The notes beneath the pieces were generated by a model. The model was given only the letters and a program-made list of their open reading frames with translations. It was not told the origin of the DNA and did no database searches. A stretch of 9,930 bases of DNA from an uncultured Pseudomonadota bacterium (GTDB lineage: Bacteria; Pseudomonadota; Gammaproteobacteria; Burkholderiales; Methylophilaceae): assembly GCA_903854305.1 (NCBI GenBank), contig CAINWC010000309.1, forward strand, positions 1-9,930, written 5' to 3'. The position numbers were made by a program, and so were the translations under genes. Positions 1 to 7,319 of the stretch are shown here, piece after piece; within the stretch, counting starts at the first letter, position 1; every line of letters starts with the position of its first letter.

Positions 1-26
1 CCCATCGCTGGAAGCCTTTTAGATAT
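1..26 (-). terminator. Partial terminator arm downstream of tRNA-Lys
   Basis: On the minus strand, directly after the encoded CCA of the tRNA, the sequence runs into an A-rich stretch, then GGCTTCC, then CCA-GCGA-TGG, which can form the top of a hairpin with a GNRA-type tetraloop. The window ends before the second arm. An A-tract, a G/C-containing arm and a tetraloop are what the first half of a rho-independent terminator looks like, and a stable RNA gene is expected to end here. The call is an inference because the closing arm and the U-tract lie outside the window. Confidence 0.35.
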
Positions 27-102
27 TGGTAGGGCGTGCGGGGATCGAACCCACGACAAACGGATTAAAAGTCCGCTGCTCTACCAGCTGAGCTAACGCC
101 CC
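27..102 (-). tRNA. tRNA-Lys (anticodon UUU)
   Basis: The minus strand folds into a complete 76-nt cloverleaf with encoded 3' CCA (27-29). The acceptor arms are GGGGCGT and ACGCCCT, with a G1-U72 wobble as the first pair. The D stem is GCTC/GAGC, and the T loop carries the canonical TTCGATC. The anticodon loop is CTTTTAA at 65-71, with anticodon UUU at 67-69 and A37, as in bacterial tRNA-Lys reading AAA/AAG. D-loop GG and the variable loop are normal in size. The gene stands alone on this strand, about 200 nt downstream of ffh, and has its own promoter. I see no defect that would suggest a pseudo-tRNA. Confidence 0.97.
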
Positions 103-172
103 ATTGTACTAATGGGTAATGCTTTACTTCTTATTCGCCTTAGCTGACTTGCATCACCTAGGAAAGGGCGCA

Positions 173-201
173 ATTATGCTAGAAACTAAGTACTTGGTCA
201 A
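173..201 (-). promoter_or_regulatory. Sigma70-type promoter of tRNA-Lys
   Basis: On the minus strand a TTGACC -35 box (196-201) is followed by exactly 17 nt and a CATAAT -10 box (173-178). Just downstream is a GC-rich discriminator (TGCGCCC). This arrangement is typical of stable-RNA promoters under growth-rate or stringent (ppGpp) control. The predicted transcript would start near position 166, leaving a leader of about 60 nt before the mature 5' end that RNase P would remove. It also separates tRNA expression from ffh upstream. Confidence 0.75.
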
Positions 202-305
202 TCTAAAACTAGAAAATATGTTAACTAATTTATATACTTTATTTTTACTGCGCCATATAAAATATTTGAGCCTTTGATTTTAAAGCCTTTAGTCTGAATT
301 ATGGC

Positions 306-1670
306 TTAGCGCATACCTGGCATTTTTCCGCCCATCATATTACCCATGCCGCGCATCATCTTAGCCATACCGCCTTTTGCGAACATTTTCATCATTTTTT
401 GCGTTTCTTCAAATTGTTTTAGCAGGCGGTTCACTTCTTGCACTTGCACACCGCTACCATCGGCAATCCGCTTTTTACGTGTAGCTTTAATAAGTTCTGG
501 CTTGCTACGCTCCAGTGCGGTCATGCTGTTGATAATGCCTTCAATTCTACGAATCGCCTTATCAGCATCATCAGGATTCATTTTTGCGGCCATGCCTGCC
601 ATTTGGCTTGGCATCTTATCCATCAATGCCCCCATGCCGCCCATTTTACGCATCTGCGACATTTGCATTTTAAAGTCATTTAAATCAAAGTTTTTGCCTG
701 ACTTAACTTTATCGGCGAGTTTTTGCGCCTCGGCCATGTCTACATTTTTATGCGCTTGCTCAATTAAACTTAACACATCGCCCATGCCTAGCACGCGCGA
801 AGCCATACGTTCTGGATGGAACGGCTCCAAGCCATCAACTTTTTCACTTACGCCGATAAATTTAATCGGTTTACCAGTAATGTGGCGTACCGATAGTGCC
901 GCGCCACCGCGTGAATCACCGTCCAGCTTGGTCAGTATGATGCCTGTGAGTGGTAGCGTATCGCCGAAAGCTTTAGCCGTATTCACGGCATCCTGTCCTT
1001 GCATGGCATCAACCACAAACAAGGTTTCGATTGGGTTTAGCAACGTATGTAGCGCTTTGATTTCCGCCATCATGGCTTCATCAATACCTAATCGACCCGC
1101 AGTATCGAAAATAATCACATCGTAATAACCACGTTTAGCAAAATCTAATGCGGCTTTGGCGATGTCTATGGGTTTTTGATTAGCATTACTGTCGAAACAA
1201 TCCACCTCTAATTGCTTAGCGAGTGTTTTAAGCTGCTCAATCGCCGCAGGGCGATATACATCGGCGCTGGCGAGCAACACTTTCTTTTTTTGTTCTTTTA
1301 ATAGTTTGGCTAATTTAGCGGAGGTTGTGGTTTTTCCTGAACCTTGCAAGCCGGCCATTAGAATGATGGCTGGCGCTACAGCGGCTAAGTTCAAACCTAC
1401 ATTAGCCTTACCCATCAAGGTGGTCAGTTCATCATGCACTACCTGGATAACCGCCTGGCCTGGCGTTAGGCTTTGTAACACTTCCTGACCTTGCGCACGC
1501 AATTTAACTTGTGCAATAAAGTCTTTTACTACTGGCAAGGCAACATCTGCCTCAAGTAACGCCATGCGCACTTCACGCATTGCGTCTGAAATATTATCTT
1601 CCGTTAGCCGTGCTTGACCACGTAAAGTCTTAATAACACCTTGTAGGCGATCGGTTAAATTTTCTAGCAT
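306..1670 (-). CDS. ffh: Signal recognition particle protein Ffh (SRP54)
   Basis: Ffh is the GTPase that binds signal sequences and 4.5S RNA and delivers ribosome-nascent chain complexes to FtsY at the inner membrane. The 454-residue product has the normal bacterial length and domain order. A helical N domain covers about 1-85. The G domain has the P-loop GLQGSGKTT (107-115), DTAGR (189-193) and TKLDG (247-251). The C-terminal methionine-rich M domain (about 300-454) has the RNA-binding RIADGSG segment (401-407) and a Met/Gly tail ending in PGMR. The ATG is preceded by AAGAG at 1677-1681, 6 nt upstream, on the minus strand. The gene is divergent from the YpjD-like gene, with 80 nt between start codons. 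No strong terminator is visible before the downstream tRNA promoter. Nothing is truncated or unusual. Confidence 0.98.
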   Translation of the reverse strand: MLENLTDRLQGVIKTLRGQARLTEDNISDAMREVRMALLEADVALPVVKDFIAQVKLRAQGQEVLQSLTPGQAVIQVVHDELTTLMGKANVGLNLAAVAPAIILMAGLQGSGKTTTSAKLAKLLKEQKKKVLLASADVYRPAAIEQLKTLAKQLEVDCFDSNANQKPIDIAKAALDFAKRGYYDVIIFDTAGRLGIDEAMMAEIKALHTLLNPIETLFVVDAMQGQDAVNTAKAFGDTLPLTGIILTKLDGDSRGGAALSVRHITGKPIKFIGVSEKVDGLEPFHPERMASRVLGMGDVLSLIEQAHKNVDMAEAQKLADKVKSGKNFDLNDFKMQMSQMRKMGGMGALMDKMPSQMAGMAAKMNPDDADKAIRRIEGIINSMTALERSKPELIKATRKKRIADGSGVQVQEVNRLLKQFEETQKMMKMFAKGGMAKMMRGMGNMMGGKMPGMR

Positions 1671-1714
1671 TGCATACTCTTACAAATCATTAGAACTCAA
1701 TTTTACATCAACCT

Positions 1715-1720
1715 ATTATA
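1715..1720 (-). promoter_or_regulatory. Probable -10 box of ffh promoter
   Basis: A perfect TATAAT lies on the minus strand 44 nt upstream of the ffh start codon, which would give a leader of about 38 nt. The matching -35 region, 17 nt upstream (1738-1743, TTATGG), is poor, so the assignment rests on the -10 box and position. The same 80-nt interval must also hold the promoter for the divergent gene; I could not identify that one convincingly. Confidence 0.5.
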
Positions 1721-1750
1721 TTTGAAGCATATTTGCGCCATAATTACGTT

Positions 1751-2557
1751 ATGCAAAAACTAATTCCATATTTCGCGCTTGTATTTATCTATTTAGCCGT
1801 AGCCACTGACTTTTGGCGTTGCGCAAAAACACCGGCAATGACGCAATATTTAAAGTTACATACCACCATGATAGCGATTGGACTGATTATTCATGGCTGG
1901 TTGTTATACCAAGTGATTTTTGTGAATGGCTTTAACTTAGGATTTTTTAACGTGTTATCAGCCATCTCGTGGCTAACTGTGCTTACTTACTGGGTAGCGG
2001 ATTTAAAACACGAACTGACTAACCTGCAAGCGTTTGTGCTGCCACCAGCAGCTATTTTTGCGCTGCTACCTGCATCTAATGCGGCTAATCATGTACTGCC
2101 TACGACTGAATCACCATTATTTTTAGCACATATCGCCATTGCGTTGTTAGCTTACAGCCTGTTTACCTTCGCCACTTTGCATGCGCTATTAATGACCATT
2201 GCTGAACGTAGCCTGCATAACAAACCTACAATCATCAAATTACCAAGCTTTCCGCCATTAATGGTAATGGAGAAGTTGTTATTCAGAATCATTAGCTTAG
2301 GCTTTGTGTTGCTCACCGTTACGTTAATCAGCGGCATGTTGTTTTCTGAAGAAATCTTTGGCAAACCGATGCAGTTAAATCACAAGACCATCTTCTCAAT
2401 CGCCAGCTGGTTTATTTACGGAGGATTACTATATGGCAGATTCCAATACGGTTGGCGCGGCCTAAAGGCCATCCGCTGGACATTAGCTGGGTTTGTGTTA
2501 TTACTGCTGGCCTACGTGGGTAGCAGGTTCGTTTCACAAATACTGCTAGGACGCTAA
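1751..2557 (+). CDS. YpjD/CcsA-family inner membrane protein
   Basis: This is a very hydrophobic 268-residue protein of the cytochrome c assembly (CcsA/HemX/YpjD) family. About eight transmembrane helices can be read, near residues 4-21, 38-58, 62-84, 91-108, 124-148, 176-200, 211-230 and 240-262. Two family-type histidines are present: H127 in LAHIAIALLAY and H201 in NHKTIFSIASW, the latter followed by GGLLYGR. In CcsA such histidines handle haem, but the short YpjD branch lacks the long Trp-rich segment of true haem handlers, and its role is less defined. Residues W71-L83 are only weakly Trp-rich. The start was set at ATG 1751. An in-frame TTG at 1733 would add six residues ahead of the hydrophobic N-terminus and looks less likely; neither has a good Shine-Dalgarno site. 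The divergent pairing with ffh matches E. coli ffh-ypjD and supports the YpjD identity. Confidence 0.88.
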   Translation: MQKLIPYFALVFIYLAVATDFWRCAKTPAMTQYLKLHTTMIAIGLIIHGWLLYQVIFVNGFNLGFFNVLSAISWLTVLTYWVADLKHELTNLQAFVLPPAAIFALLPASNAANHVLPTTESPLFLAHIAIALLAYSLFTFATLHALLMTIAERSLHNKPTIIKLPSFPPLMVMEKLLFRIISLGFVLLTVTLISGMLFSEEIFGKPMQLNHKTIFSIASWFIYGGLLYGRFQYGWRGLKAIRWTLAGFVLLLLAYVGSRFVSQILLGR

Positions 2558-2560
2558 CTT

Positions 2561-3745
2561 TTAATTTGGCCAGTTAATTGGATTATATTGACTAGGCAGC
2601 TCGCCAATATCATTCAGCACTGCGCTGGCTTTTTTTCTATCCGCAACGGATTGATGGGCAACGAAGCCGAGGCTGGCATCAAACTTTCTAATACCGATGC
2701 CAGAAGCCGTTAAATGCTTCCATGCCTTATGTGCCGGTGCGGTGGCATCTGGCTTAATATCCTTAACCGTATCAGCAAACCTTATGCCGCTTGCAGCCAG
2801 TTGTTCCACCATCCATAGCAACGCACCGTCTGATAAGCCACTTTCATTATTTTCTATTGGATAACCACCACCCACATCAGAATGTGAACCCGGAAAAACT
2901 AGCTGAGTGACATTGGGTGCTTTTTCCCAAAAAGTGGGGGTAAACAACAAGCGCCGTTCATCAAGCGCCAGTGCATGAAAACCCTGACTTACATTTTGAC
3001 TAAGTTTGGTATCAGCGAATCTGAAGGCATCCACCAGCGTATTAGTCTCCACATTGTATTCTGGAATACCTAACGACCCGACGGTATCCCAAACGGCAAC
3101 CGTAGCAATGTCGACATCTCGAATAAAATCAGATTCTTTTGTAGAATCACTCATGATAAAACTTGGAAAGTCCTGCATGGCCTCAGCTAGATTCGCAAAA
3201 ACATTTCTTTTCTCTGCACCGGCTTTTCTATACTGATACCAAGCTTGCGCGCCTAGCTTATAAGATTCTTCATCACCTCTAGTAAACTTGTTAGACAGTA
3301 AACCCTGAGAGACAATCAGCCCTGCCAAAGCCCGTGCAGTATAAGCGCCACGACTAAAACCGATAATGTGAATTTTGTCGCCTGGCACATAGTTGCGCGA
3401 AATAAAAGTATATCCACGGACGATTCTTTTTATCAGTCCATTTCCAAAACCACCGCCGATAAGTGCTTGAATTTTATTTTGTGCGTTACCCACGCCATTG
3501 ATGTATTTAGCAACTTGTTGGGTTAAGTCGGCTGTTAAGGGTGATGCAGTGGTTAGATTTTTTTCTCGCTCTAAAACTTCACCAAACATATCTTCAACCT
3601 TAGTCTTAGATACCATTCGTCCATCTAGCAAGGTGAATAGCTTAAAAACATTCGAGCTAGGATCCGGTATTTTAGGAAGCGGCTGCGGTTCATCATCAGG
3701 ATTGTTCCATGTACCATCAGCGCAAAAAATAATATTTTTAAGCAT
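2561..3745 (-). CDS. DUF2235 (Tle1-like) alpha/beta hydrolase
   Basis: The 394-residue product belongs to the DUF2235 family, whose catalytic fold includes the type VI secretion phospholipase effectors Tle1. Visible features are the N-terminal strand IIFCADGTWNN (5-15), the nucleophile elbow GFSRGAY with Ser121, the acid segment VWDTVGSLG with Asp200, and the histidine segment PGSHSDVGGGYP with His268. Together they give an intact Ser-Asp-His triad. No signal peptide or membrane segment is evident, so the protein is probably cytoplasmic unless exported by a dedicated system. No vgrG, PAAR or immunity-like gene is next to it, so a T6SS role is not supported here. The substrate is unknown; lipid or ester hydrolysis is the family expectation. 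The start was chosen at the second of two adjacent ATGs (3745), 6 nt after GGAG at 3752-3755; ATG 3748 or a TTG at 3757 are alternatives. Its stop is 3 nt from the stop of the convergent membrane-protein gene. Confidence 0.88.
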   Translation of the reverse strand: MLKNIIFCADGTWNNPDDEPQPLPKIPDPSSNVFKLFTLLDGRMVSKTKVEDMFGEVLEREKNLTTASPLTADLTQQVAKYINGVGNAQNKIQALIGGGFGNGLIKRIVRGYTFISRNYVPGDKIHIIGFSRGAYTARALAGLIVSQGLLSNKFTRGDEESYKLGAQAWYQYRKAGAEKRNVFANLAEAMQDFPSFIMSDSTKESDFIRDVDIATVAVWDTVGSLGIPEYNVETNTLVDAFRFADTKLSQNVSQGFHALALDERRLLFTPTFWEKAPNVTQLVFPGSHSDVGGGYPIENNESGLSDGALLWMVEQLAASGIRFADTVKDIKPDATAPAHKAWKHLTASGIGIRKFDASLGFVAHQSVADRKKASAVLNDIGELPSQYNPINWPN

Positions 3746-3817
3746 CATAAACTCCAATATTAAAGTCTATCAAACCATTACGAAAATACCTTTTTACAAC
3801 GCTCAATTATCACATAG

Positions 3818-4486
3818 TTAACGTAAGCTTATCTGTGGCCAGCCTTGTTTAGTGGCGTATTCAGCCAAGGTCTCATCAGCATCTACTGCTACAGGAGTAG
3901 TGACCAACTTCATCAGCGGCAAATCATTATGCGAATCACTATAAAAATAACTGGTTTCAAAGTCTGACAATTGCTGCTGACGTTCCGCTAACCATTGATT
4001 GATGCGCGTCACTTTACCAGCCTGAAAACTAGGTACGCCACTCACACCGCCGGTATATTGACCATTCACCATTTCAGGATCTGTACCAATCAAATGCTCA
4101 ATGCCATATGCAGCCGCAATCGGCTTGGTAACAAAACTATTGGTCGCGGTAATAATCAAACATAAATCGCCTGCGGCCTGATGTTTATTGACTAGCGCTT
4201 GCGACTTTTGCGTCATCATTGGGCGAATTACTCTATCCATAAACTTAAGATGTAAGTCATCTAAAAACTGTATTGAATGCTCTGAAAGCGGCTTCAATTG
4301 AAACTCTAAAAACTTGTAAATATCCAAGTTTCCATTTTTGTAGTCTTGGTAAAACTGCTCATTACGCGCATGGTGCGTTTTTGCATCAAGCAAGCCTTCT
4401 TCAATTAAAAACAAACTCCAGTTATAGTCGCTATCACCCGCCAGTAAGGTATTGTCTAGGTCAAATAGGGCAAGATTTTGTTTCAT
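3818..4486 (-). CDS. HAD-IB family phosphatase (SerB/CicA-like)
   Basis: This is a 222-residue haloacid dehalogenase-superfamily phosphatase of subfamily IB. Motif I is FDLDNTL, with nucleophile Asp9 and general acid Asp11. Motif II is Thr113 in IITATNS, motif III is probably Lys158, and motif IV is YSDSHNDLP with Asp184 and Asp188 for Mg2+ binding. A helical cap lies between motifs I and II (about 17-95), including a cluster of acidic and aromatic residues. Relatives are annotated as phosphoserine phosphatase-like, CicA-like or, in some proteobacteria, histidinol-phosphatase. The sequence alone does not decide the substrate, so I give no symbol. No signal peptide is present; it should be cytosolic. 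The ATG has only a weak purine-rich stretch upstream. It lies 45 nt downstream of the EamA gene and 72 nt upstream of the DUF2235 start on the same strand, so co-transcription is plausible. Confidence 0.9.
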   Translation of the reverse strand: MKQNLALFDLDNTLLAGDSDYNWSLFLIEEGLLDAKTHHARNEQFYQDYKNGNLDIYKFLEFQLKPLSEHSIQFLDDLHLKFMDRVIRPMMTQKSQALVNKHQAAGDLCLIITATNSFVTKPIAAAYGIEHLIGTDPEMVNGQYTGGVSGVPSFQAGKVTRINQWLAERQQQLSDFETSYFYSDSHNDLPLMKLVTTPVAVDADETLAEYATKQGWPQISLR

Positions 4487-4531
4487 ATCAAATGTCTTTT
4501 AAATAAGGTTTAAAATTGTAATTTATTTAAG

Positions 4532-5431
4532 CTAAATATCTTTATTCGCGGATGAAAGCACTAAAAACACGCCCACCAAAATCACGCCAAGTGCAATAAG
4601 TTCTACAGGTGCAACATGCTCATTTGCAAACCAAATTCCGCCGATGAAGGCGACCACAGGATTCACAAAAGTGTTGCTACTTGCCACTAGCGGACGCACG
4701 GTTTTAAGTAAATATTGAAAAGCACTGTAAGCAACTAAGGAGCCGAACACCACCAAAAACAACATTGCTAACCATGATTTTTGGCTAATATGCTGCGGCC
4801 AAGTTTCACCTTGCAAAGCGCTGAGTAGCAACAACGCCACTCCGCCAGTGAGCATTTGTGCGGCACTTGCCATCAAACCATGAGGCATATCTAAACGACG
4901 ACCCCACACCGCGCCAAAAGACCAACTGGCTGCAGCAAAAATAAGCAACAGTGCGCTAGCTAAATTACCATGCCCAGCTGCGTTATTAAAAGTACCGCCC
5001 AAGTTTAATAAAATAATGCCGATTAGACCAATGGCGATGCCTAGCCATTCTTTTGCCGTGATTTTACAACCCCAAAGTGATGCGAAAATCGCCATCCAAA
5101 TAGGTGCGGTGGCAATGGAAAGCGCCGCTACGCTCGATGATACTGTTTGTTGCACATAACACACGGTACCATTACCAAGCGCAGGCAGCAAAAGACCAAT
5201 AGCCGTTGCACTTAACCATTGCTGCTTGGTGGGATTAGGTGCGCCTAAATAGCGCATTACGCCATATAAAATGAGTCCGGCAACCGTAAAACGCACACCT
5301 GCCATTAAAAATGGTGGGAAGCTTTCTATGCCAAACTTAATAGCAAGATAGGTTAACCCCCAAATGAAATAGGTGCTAGTAAGCGCCAAGGCTACCAACA
5401 CCTGTTTGCGGTGCTGCTGTAACCCAAACAC
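4532..5431 (-). CDS. EamA/DMT-family transporter (YedA-like)
   Basis: The 299-residue protein carries two tandem EamA repeats (about 12-144 and 157-293), giving the usual ten transmembrane helices of a drug/metabolite exporter. The early segment YFIWGLTYLAIKFGIESFPP (21-40) and MAGVRF (43-48) closely resemble E. coli YedA. Other repeat markers are the segment around P110 (ATAPIW) in the first half and NPVVAFIGG (257-265) in the second. It probably exports amino acids or related metabolites across the inner membrane; the substrate cannot be read. The start is a GTG with AAGG touching it, too close to serve as a Shine-Dalgarno site, and an in-frame TAG at 5474-5476 limits upstream extension to non-standard starts. 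The start is therefore uncertain by a few residues, though the length fits the family. It heads a possible three-gene unit with the phosphatase and the hydrolase. Confidence 0.92.
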   Translation of the reverse strand: MFGLQQHRKQVLVALALTSTYFIWGLTYLAIKFGIESFPPFLMAGVRFTVAGLILYGVMRYLGAPNPTKQQWLSATAIGLLLPALGNGTVCYVQQTVSSSVAALSIATAPIWMAIFASLWGCKITAKEWLGIAIGLIGIILLNLGGTFNNAAGHGNLASALLLIFAAASWSFGAVWGRRLDMPHGLMASAAQMLTGGVALLLLSALQGETWPQHISQKSWLAMLFLVVFGSLVAYSAFQYLLKTVRPLVASSNTFVNPVVAFIGGIWFANEHVAPVELIALGVILVGVFLVLSSANKDI

Positions 5432-5531
5432 CCTTAATACTGATTTGATTAGAATTTGACTAATTTCCTGAAGCTATTTTCTTAACTCTGAGTAAATTTA
5501 GAAAGGTCATACAACGTGGGCTAACCACTTG

Positions 5532-5560
5532 ATTAATCGGCATATCTAGCTTAGTTTCAA
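5532..5560 (-). promoter_or_regulatory. Candidate promoter of the EamA gene
   Basis: On the minus strand TTGAAA (5555-5560) is followed by 17 nt and ATTAAT (5532-5537). The -35 box matches five of six consensus bases, the -10 box four of six. It lies between the hairpin after leuA and the transporter and would leave a leader of about 95 nt. Such a match can occur by chance in AT-rich sequence, so support is limited. Confidence 0.3.
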
Positions 5561-5573
5561 TGTTGTATTATTG

Positions 5574-5600
5574 AGTACAAGCGCCGGCTGCGCGTGTACT
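5574..5600. terminator. Stem-loop between leuA and the EamA gene
   Basis: The arms AGTACA (5574-5579) and TGTACT (5595-5600) pair perfectly. After one A/G mismatch, GCGC pairs with GCGC around a CGGCT loop. The hairpin lies 9 nt beyond the leuA stop codon and is the only plausible end signal for leuA. On the plus strand it is followed by TTCATTTTT (5601-5609), a good U-tract. On the minus strand, the direction of leuA transcription, the next bases are CAATAATAC, which is weak. It may act mainly as a 3'-end stabiliser or work poorly as a leuA terminator while blocking antisense transcription into leuA. Confidence 0.5.
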
Positions 5601-5609
5601 TTCATTTTT

Positions 5610-7148
5610 CTAAATTTGAGGATGAGCTCGCTCTGATTTTGACTGTATTTTATTAAGCGCATTTAAATACGCTTTTACAGAAGCCACCACAATATCAGTA
5701 TCCGCGCCCTGCCCATTCACAATACGTCCACCTTTAGAAAGACGTACAGTGACCTCCCCTTGCGCATCGGTACCGCTGGTAATATTGTTGACAGAATAAA
5801 GTTGCAACTCAGCACCACTTTGCACCATGCTTTCAATCGCCTTGAAGGCAGCATCTACTGGGCCACCACCATCTGCTTCCGCGCGCGCTTCCACGCCATT
5901 TTCTGACACAGTGATGATCGCATGCGGAATTTCTCCGGTAATCGAAGCCACTTGCAAGTACACAAGTTTGAAGCACTCTGCGGCTTCGGAGACAAATTCA
6001 TCGCTGACTAACGCATGCAAGTCTTCGTCAAAAATCTCAGATTTTTTATCCGCTAAAGTTTTAAATCTAGCAAATGCGGCATTCAATAAATCTTCTGTAT
6101 CAAGTTCAATCCCCAATTCTTTCAAACGGGTTCTAAACGCATTGCGACCAGACAATTTACCTAAAGTTAGCTTATTAGCGCCCCAACCGACATCTTCTGC
6201 ACGCATGATTTCGTAAGTTTCACGATGTTTCAACACACCGTCTTGGTGAATGCCTGACTCATGCGCAAAAGCATTCGCCCCTACAATTGCCTTATTCGGC
6301 TGCACTGGATAGCCAGTGATGGTCGACACTAATTTTGACGTTGGTACGATTTGCGTGGTGTCTATACTTGTACCCAAATTAAAGATGTCATTGCGGGTTT
6401 TAATCGCCATGACGATTTCTTCAAGGCTAGCATTGCCTGCGCGCTCACCCAAGCCGTTAATAGTACATTCTACTTGACGTGCGCCGCCCATGACTGCGGC
6501 TAAGGAGTTAGCAACAGCCATGCCTAAATCGTTATGGCAATGCGTAGACCACACAACTTTATCGCTATTTGGCACGCGCGCAATCAACTCACGCATACGC
6601 TCACCCCACGGTGCGGGAATAGAATAACCAACCGTATCAGGCACGTTAATAGTAGTAGCGCCGGCTTGGATCACGGCATCAAATATACGAATCAAAAAAT
6701 CCATGTCTGACCGCACGGCATCTTCGGCCGAGAACTCGACGTCTTTGGTATATTCCAAGGCCCATTTCACCGCTTGCACGGCACGCTCCACGACTTGGTC
6801 TTCCGTCATGCGAAGCTTGTTTTCCATGTGGATTTTACTGGTAGCAATAAATGTATGAATACGGCCACTAGCCGCATGTTTAATAGCTTCACCTGCACGA
6901 CGCACATCGTTTTCACTGGCACGCGCAAGTGAGCATACCGTTGAATTTTTAATGATTTTTGCAATTTCAGATATGGCATCAAAATCGCCAGGACTTGCCG
7001 CAGCAAAGCCTGCTTCAATCACATTGACACCCAACTTTTCAAGTTGACGTGCAATACGAATCTTTTCTTCTTTAGTCATGGCCGCACCTGGGCTTTGCTC
7101 GCCATCGCGCAAGGTGGTGTCAAAAATAATAATTTGGTCTTGTTTCAT
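5610..7148 (-). CDS. leuA: 2-isopropylmalate synthase
   Basis: LeuA condenses acetyl-CoA with 2-oxoisovalerate to form 2-isopropylmalate, the committed step of leucine synthesis in the cytosol. The 512-residue protein has the full long form. A TIM-barrel catalytic domain starts with [12 protein letters not shown] (10-21, Arg14 and Asp15). The metal-binding HCHNDLG (His203, His205) and the signature [11 protein letters not shown] (231-241, with Asn239) follow. The linker includes HESGIHQDG (about 297-305). The C-terminal regulatory domain (about 370-500, including GGGPVDAAF near 427-435) gives leucine feedback inhibition in this family. ATG 7148 has AGG 8-10 nt upstream (7157-7159). It lies downstream of pssA on the same strand but 433 nt away and has its own candidate promoter. 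No Leu-codon attenuator directly ahead of it is convincing. Confidence 0.98.
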   Translation of the reverse strand: MKQDQIIIFDTTLRDGEQSPGAAMTKEEKIRIARQLEKLGVNVIEAGFAAASPGDFDAISEIAKIIKNSTVCSLARASENDVRRAGEAIKHAASGRIHTFIATSKIHMENKLRMTEDQVVERAVQAVKWALEYTKDVEFSAEDAVRSDMDFLIRIFDAVIQAGATTINVPDTVGYSIPAPWGERMRELIARVPNSDKVVWSTHCHNDLGMAVANSLAAVMGGARQVECTINGLGERAGNASLEEIVMAIKTRNDIFNLGTSIDTTQIVPTSKLVSTITGYPVQPNKAIVGANAFAHESGIHQDGVLKHRETYEIMRAEDVGWGANKLTLGKLSGRNAFRTRLKELGIELDTEDLLNAAFARFKTLADKKSEIFDEDLHALVSDEFVSEAAECFKLVYLQVASITGEIPHAIITVSENGVEARAEADGGGPVDAAFKAIESMVQSGAELQLYSVNNITSGTDAQGEVTVRLSKGGRIVNGQGADTDIVVASVKAYLNALNKIQSKSERAHPQI

Positions 7149-7215
7149 TATCGTTACCTAACTTTTTAATTAGTTTAATCTTTCATTTTCATCTAGTAAT
7201 GATTGGGGTTAATTA

Positions 7216-7244
7216 AATCTACAGTCTAATTTAATATTGCTCAA
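7216..7244 (-). promoter_or_regulatory. Candidate leuA promoter
   Basis: On the minus strand TTGAGC (7239-7244) and TAGATT (7216-7221) are separated by 17 nt; each box matches four of six consensus bases. Transcription would begin near 7209 and give leuA a leader of about 60 nt. This would uncouple leuA from pssA. No operator or attenuator hairpin with a U-tract is seen in that leader, which is AT-rich. Confidence 0.4.
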
Positions 7245-7319
7245 ATACTAGCGTCTCGCTGCAGTGAGTTAAACGCAGCGTCATTGAATACATGAAGTGT
7301 GGGGGAGGTAATTTGCGCG

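Noticed and set aside
103..305. Gene or RNA between tRNA-Lys and ffh
   Set aside because: Apart from the tRNA promoter and leader the stretch is AT-rich, with only a short AAAGGCT direct repeat and no open frame or stable hairpin.
346..1125. 259-codon open frame on the plus strand over ffh
   Set aside because: It is antisense to the confidently assigned ffh, has a Ser/Ile/Cys-rich low-complexity translation with no recognisable domain, and is explained by ffh codon bias.
5827..6216. 129-codon plus-strand frame over leuA
   Set aside because: It lies wholly inside leuA on the opposite strand, with Ser/Ala-rich composition and no motif; a shadow frame.
7149..7209. Classical leucine attenuator leader directly before leuA
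   Set aside because: The only tiny frame there (MKMKD) has no leucine codons and there is no terminator hairpin with a U-tract.
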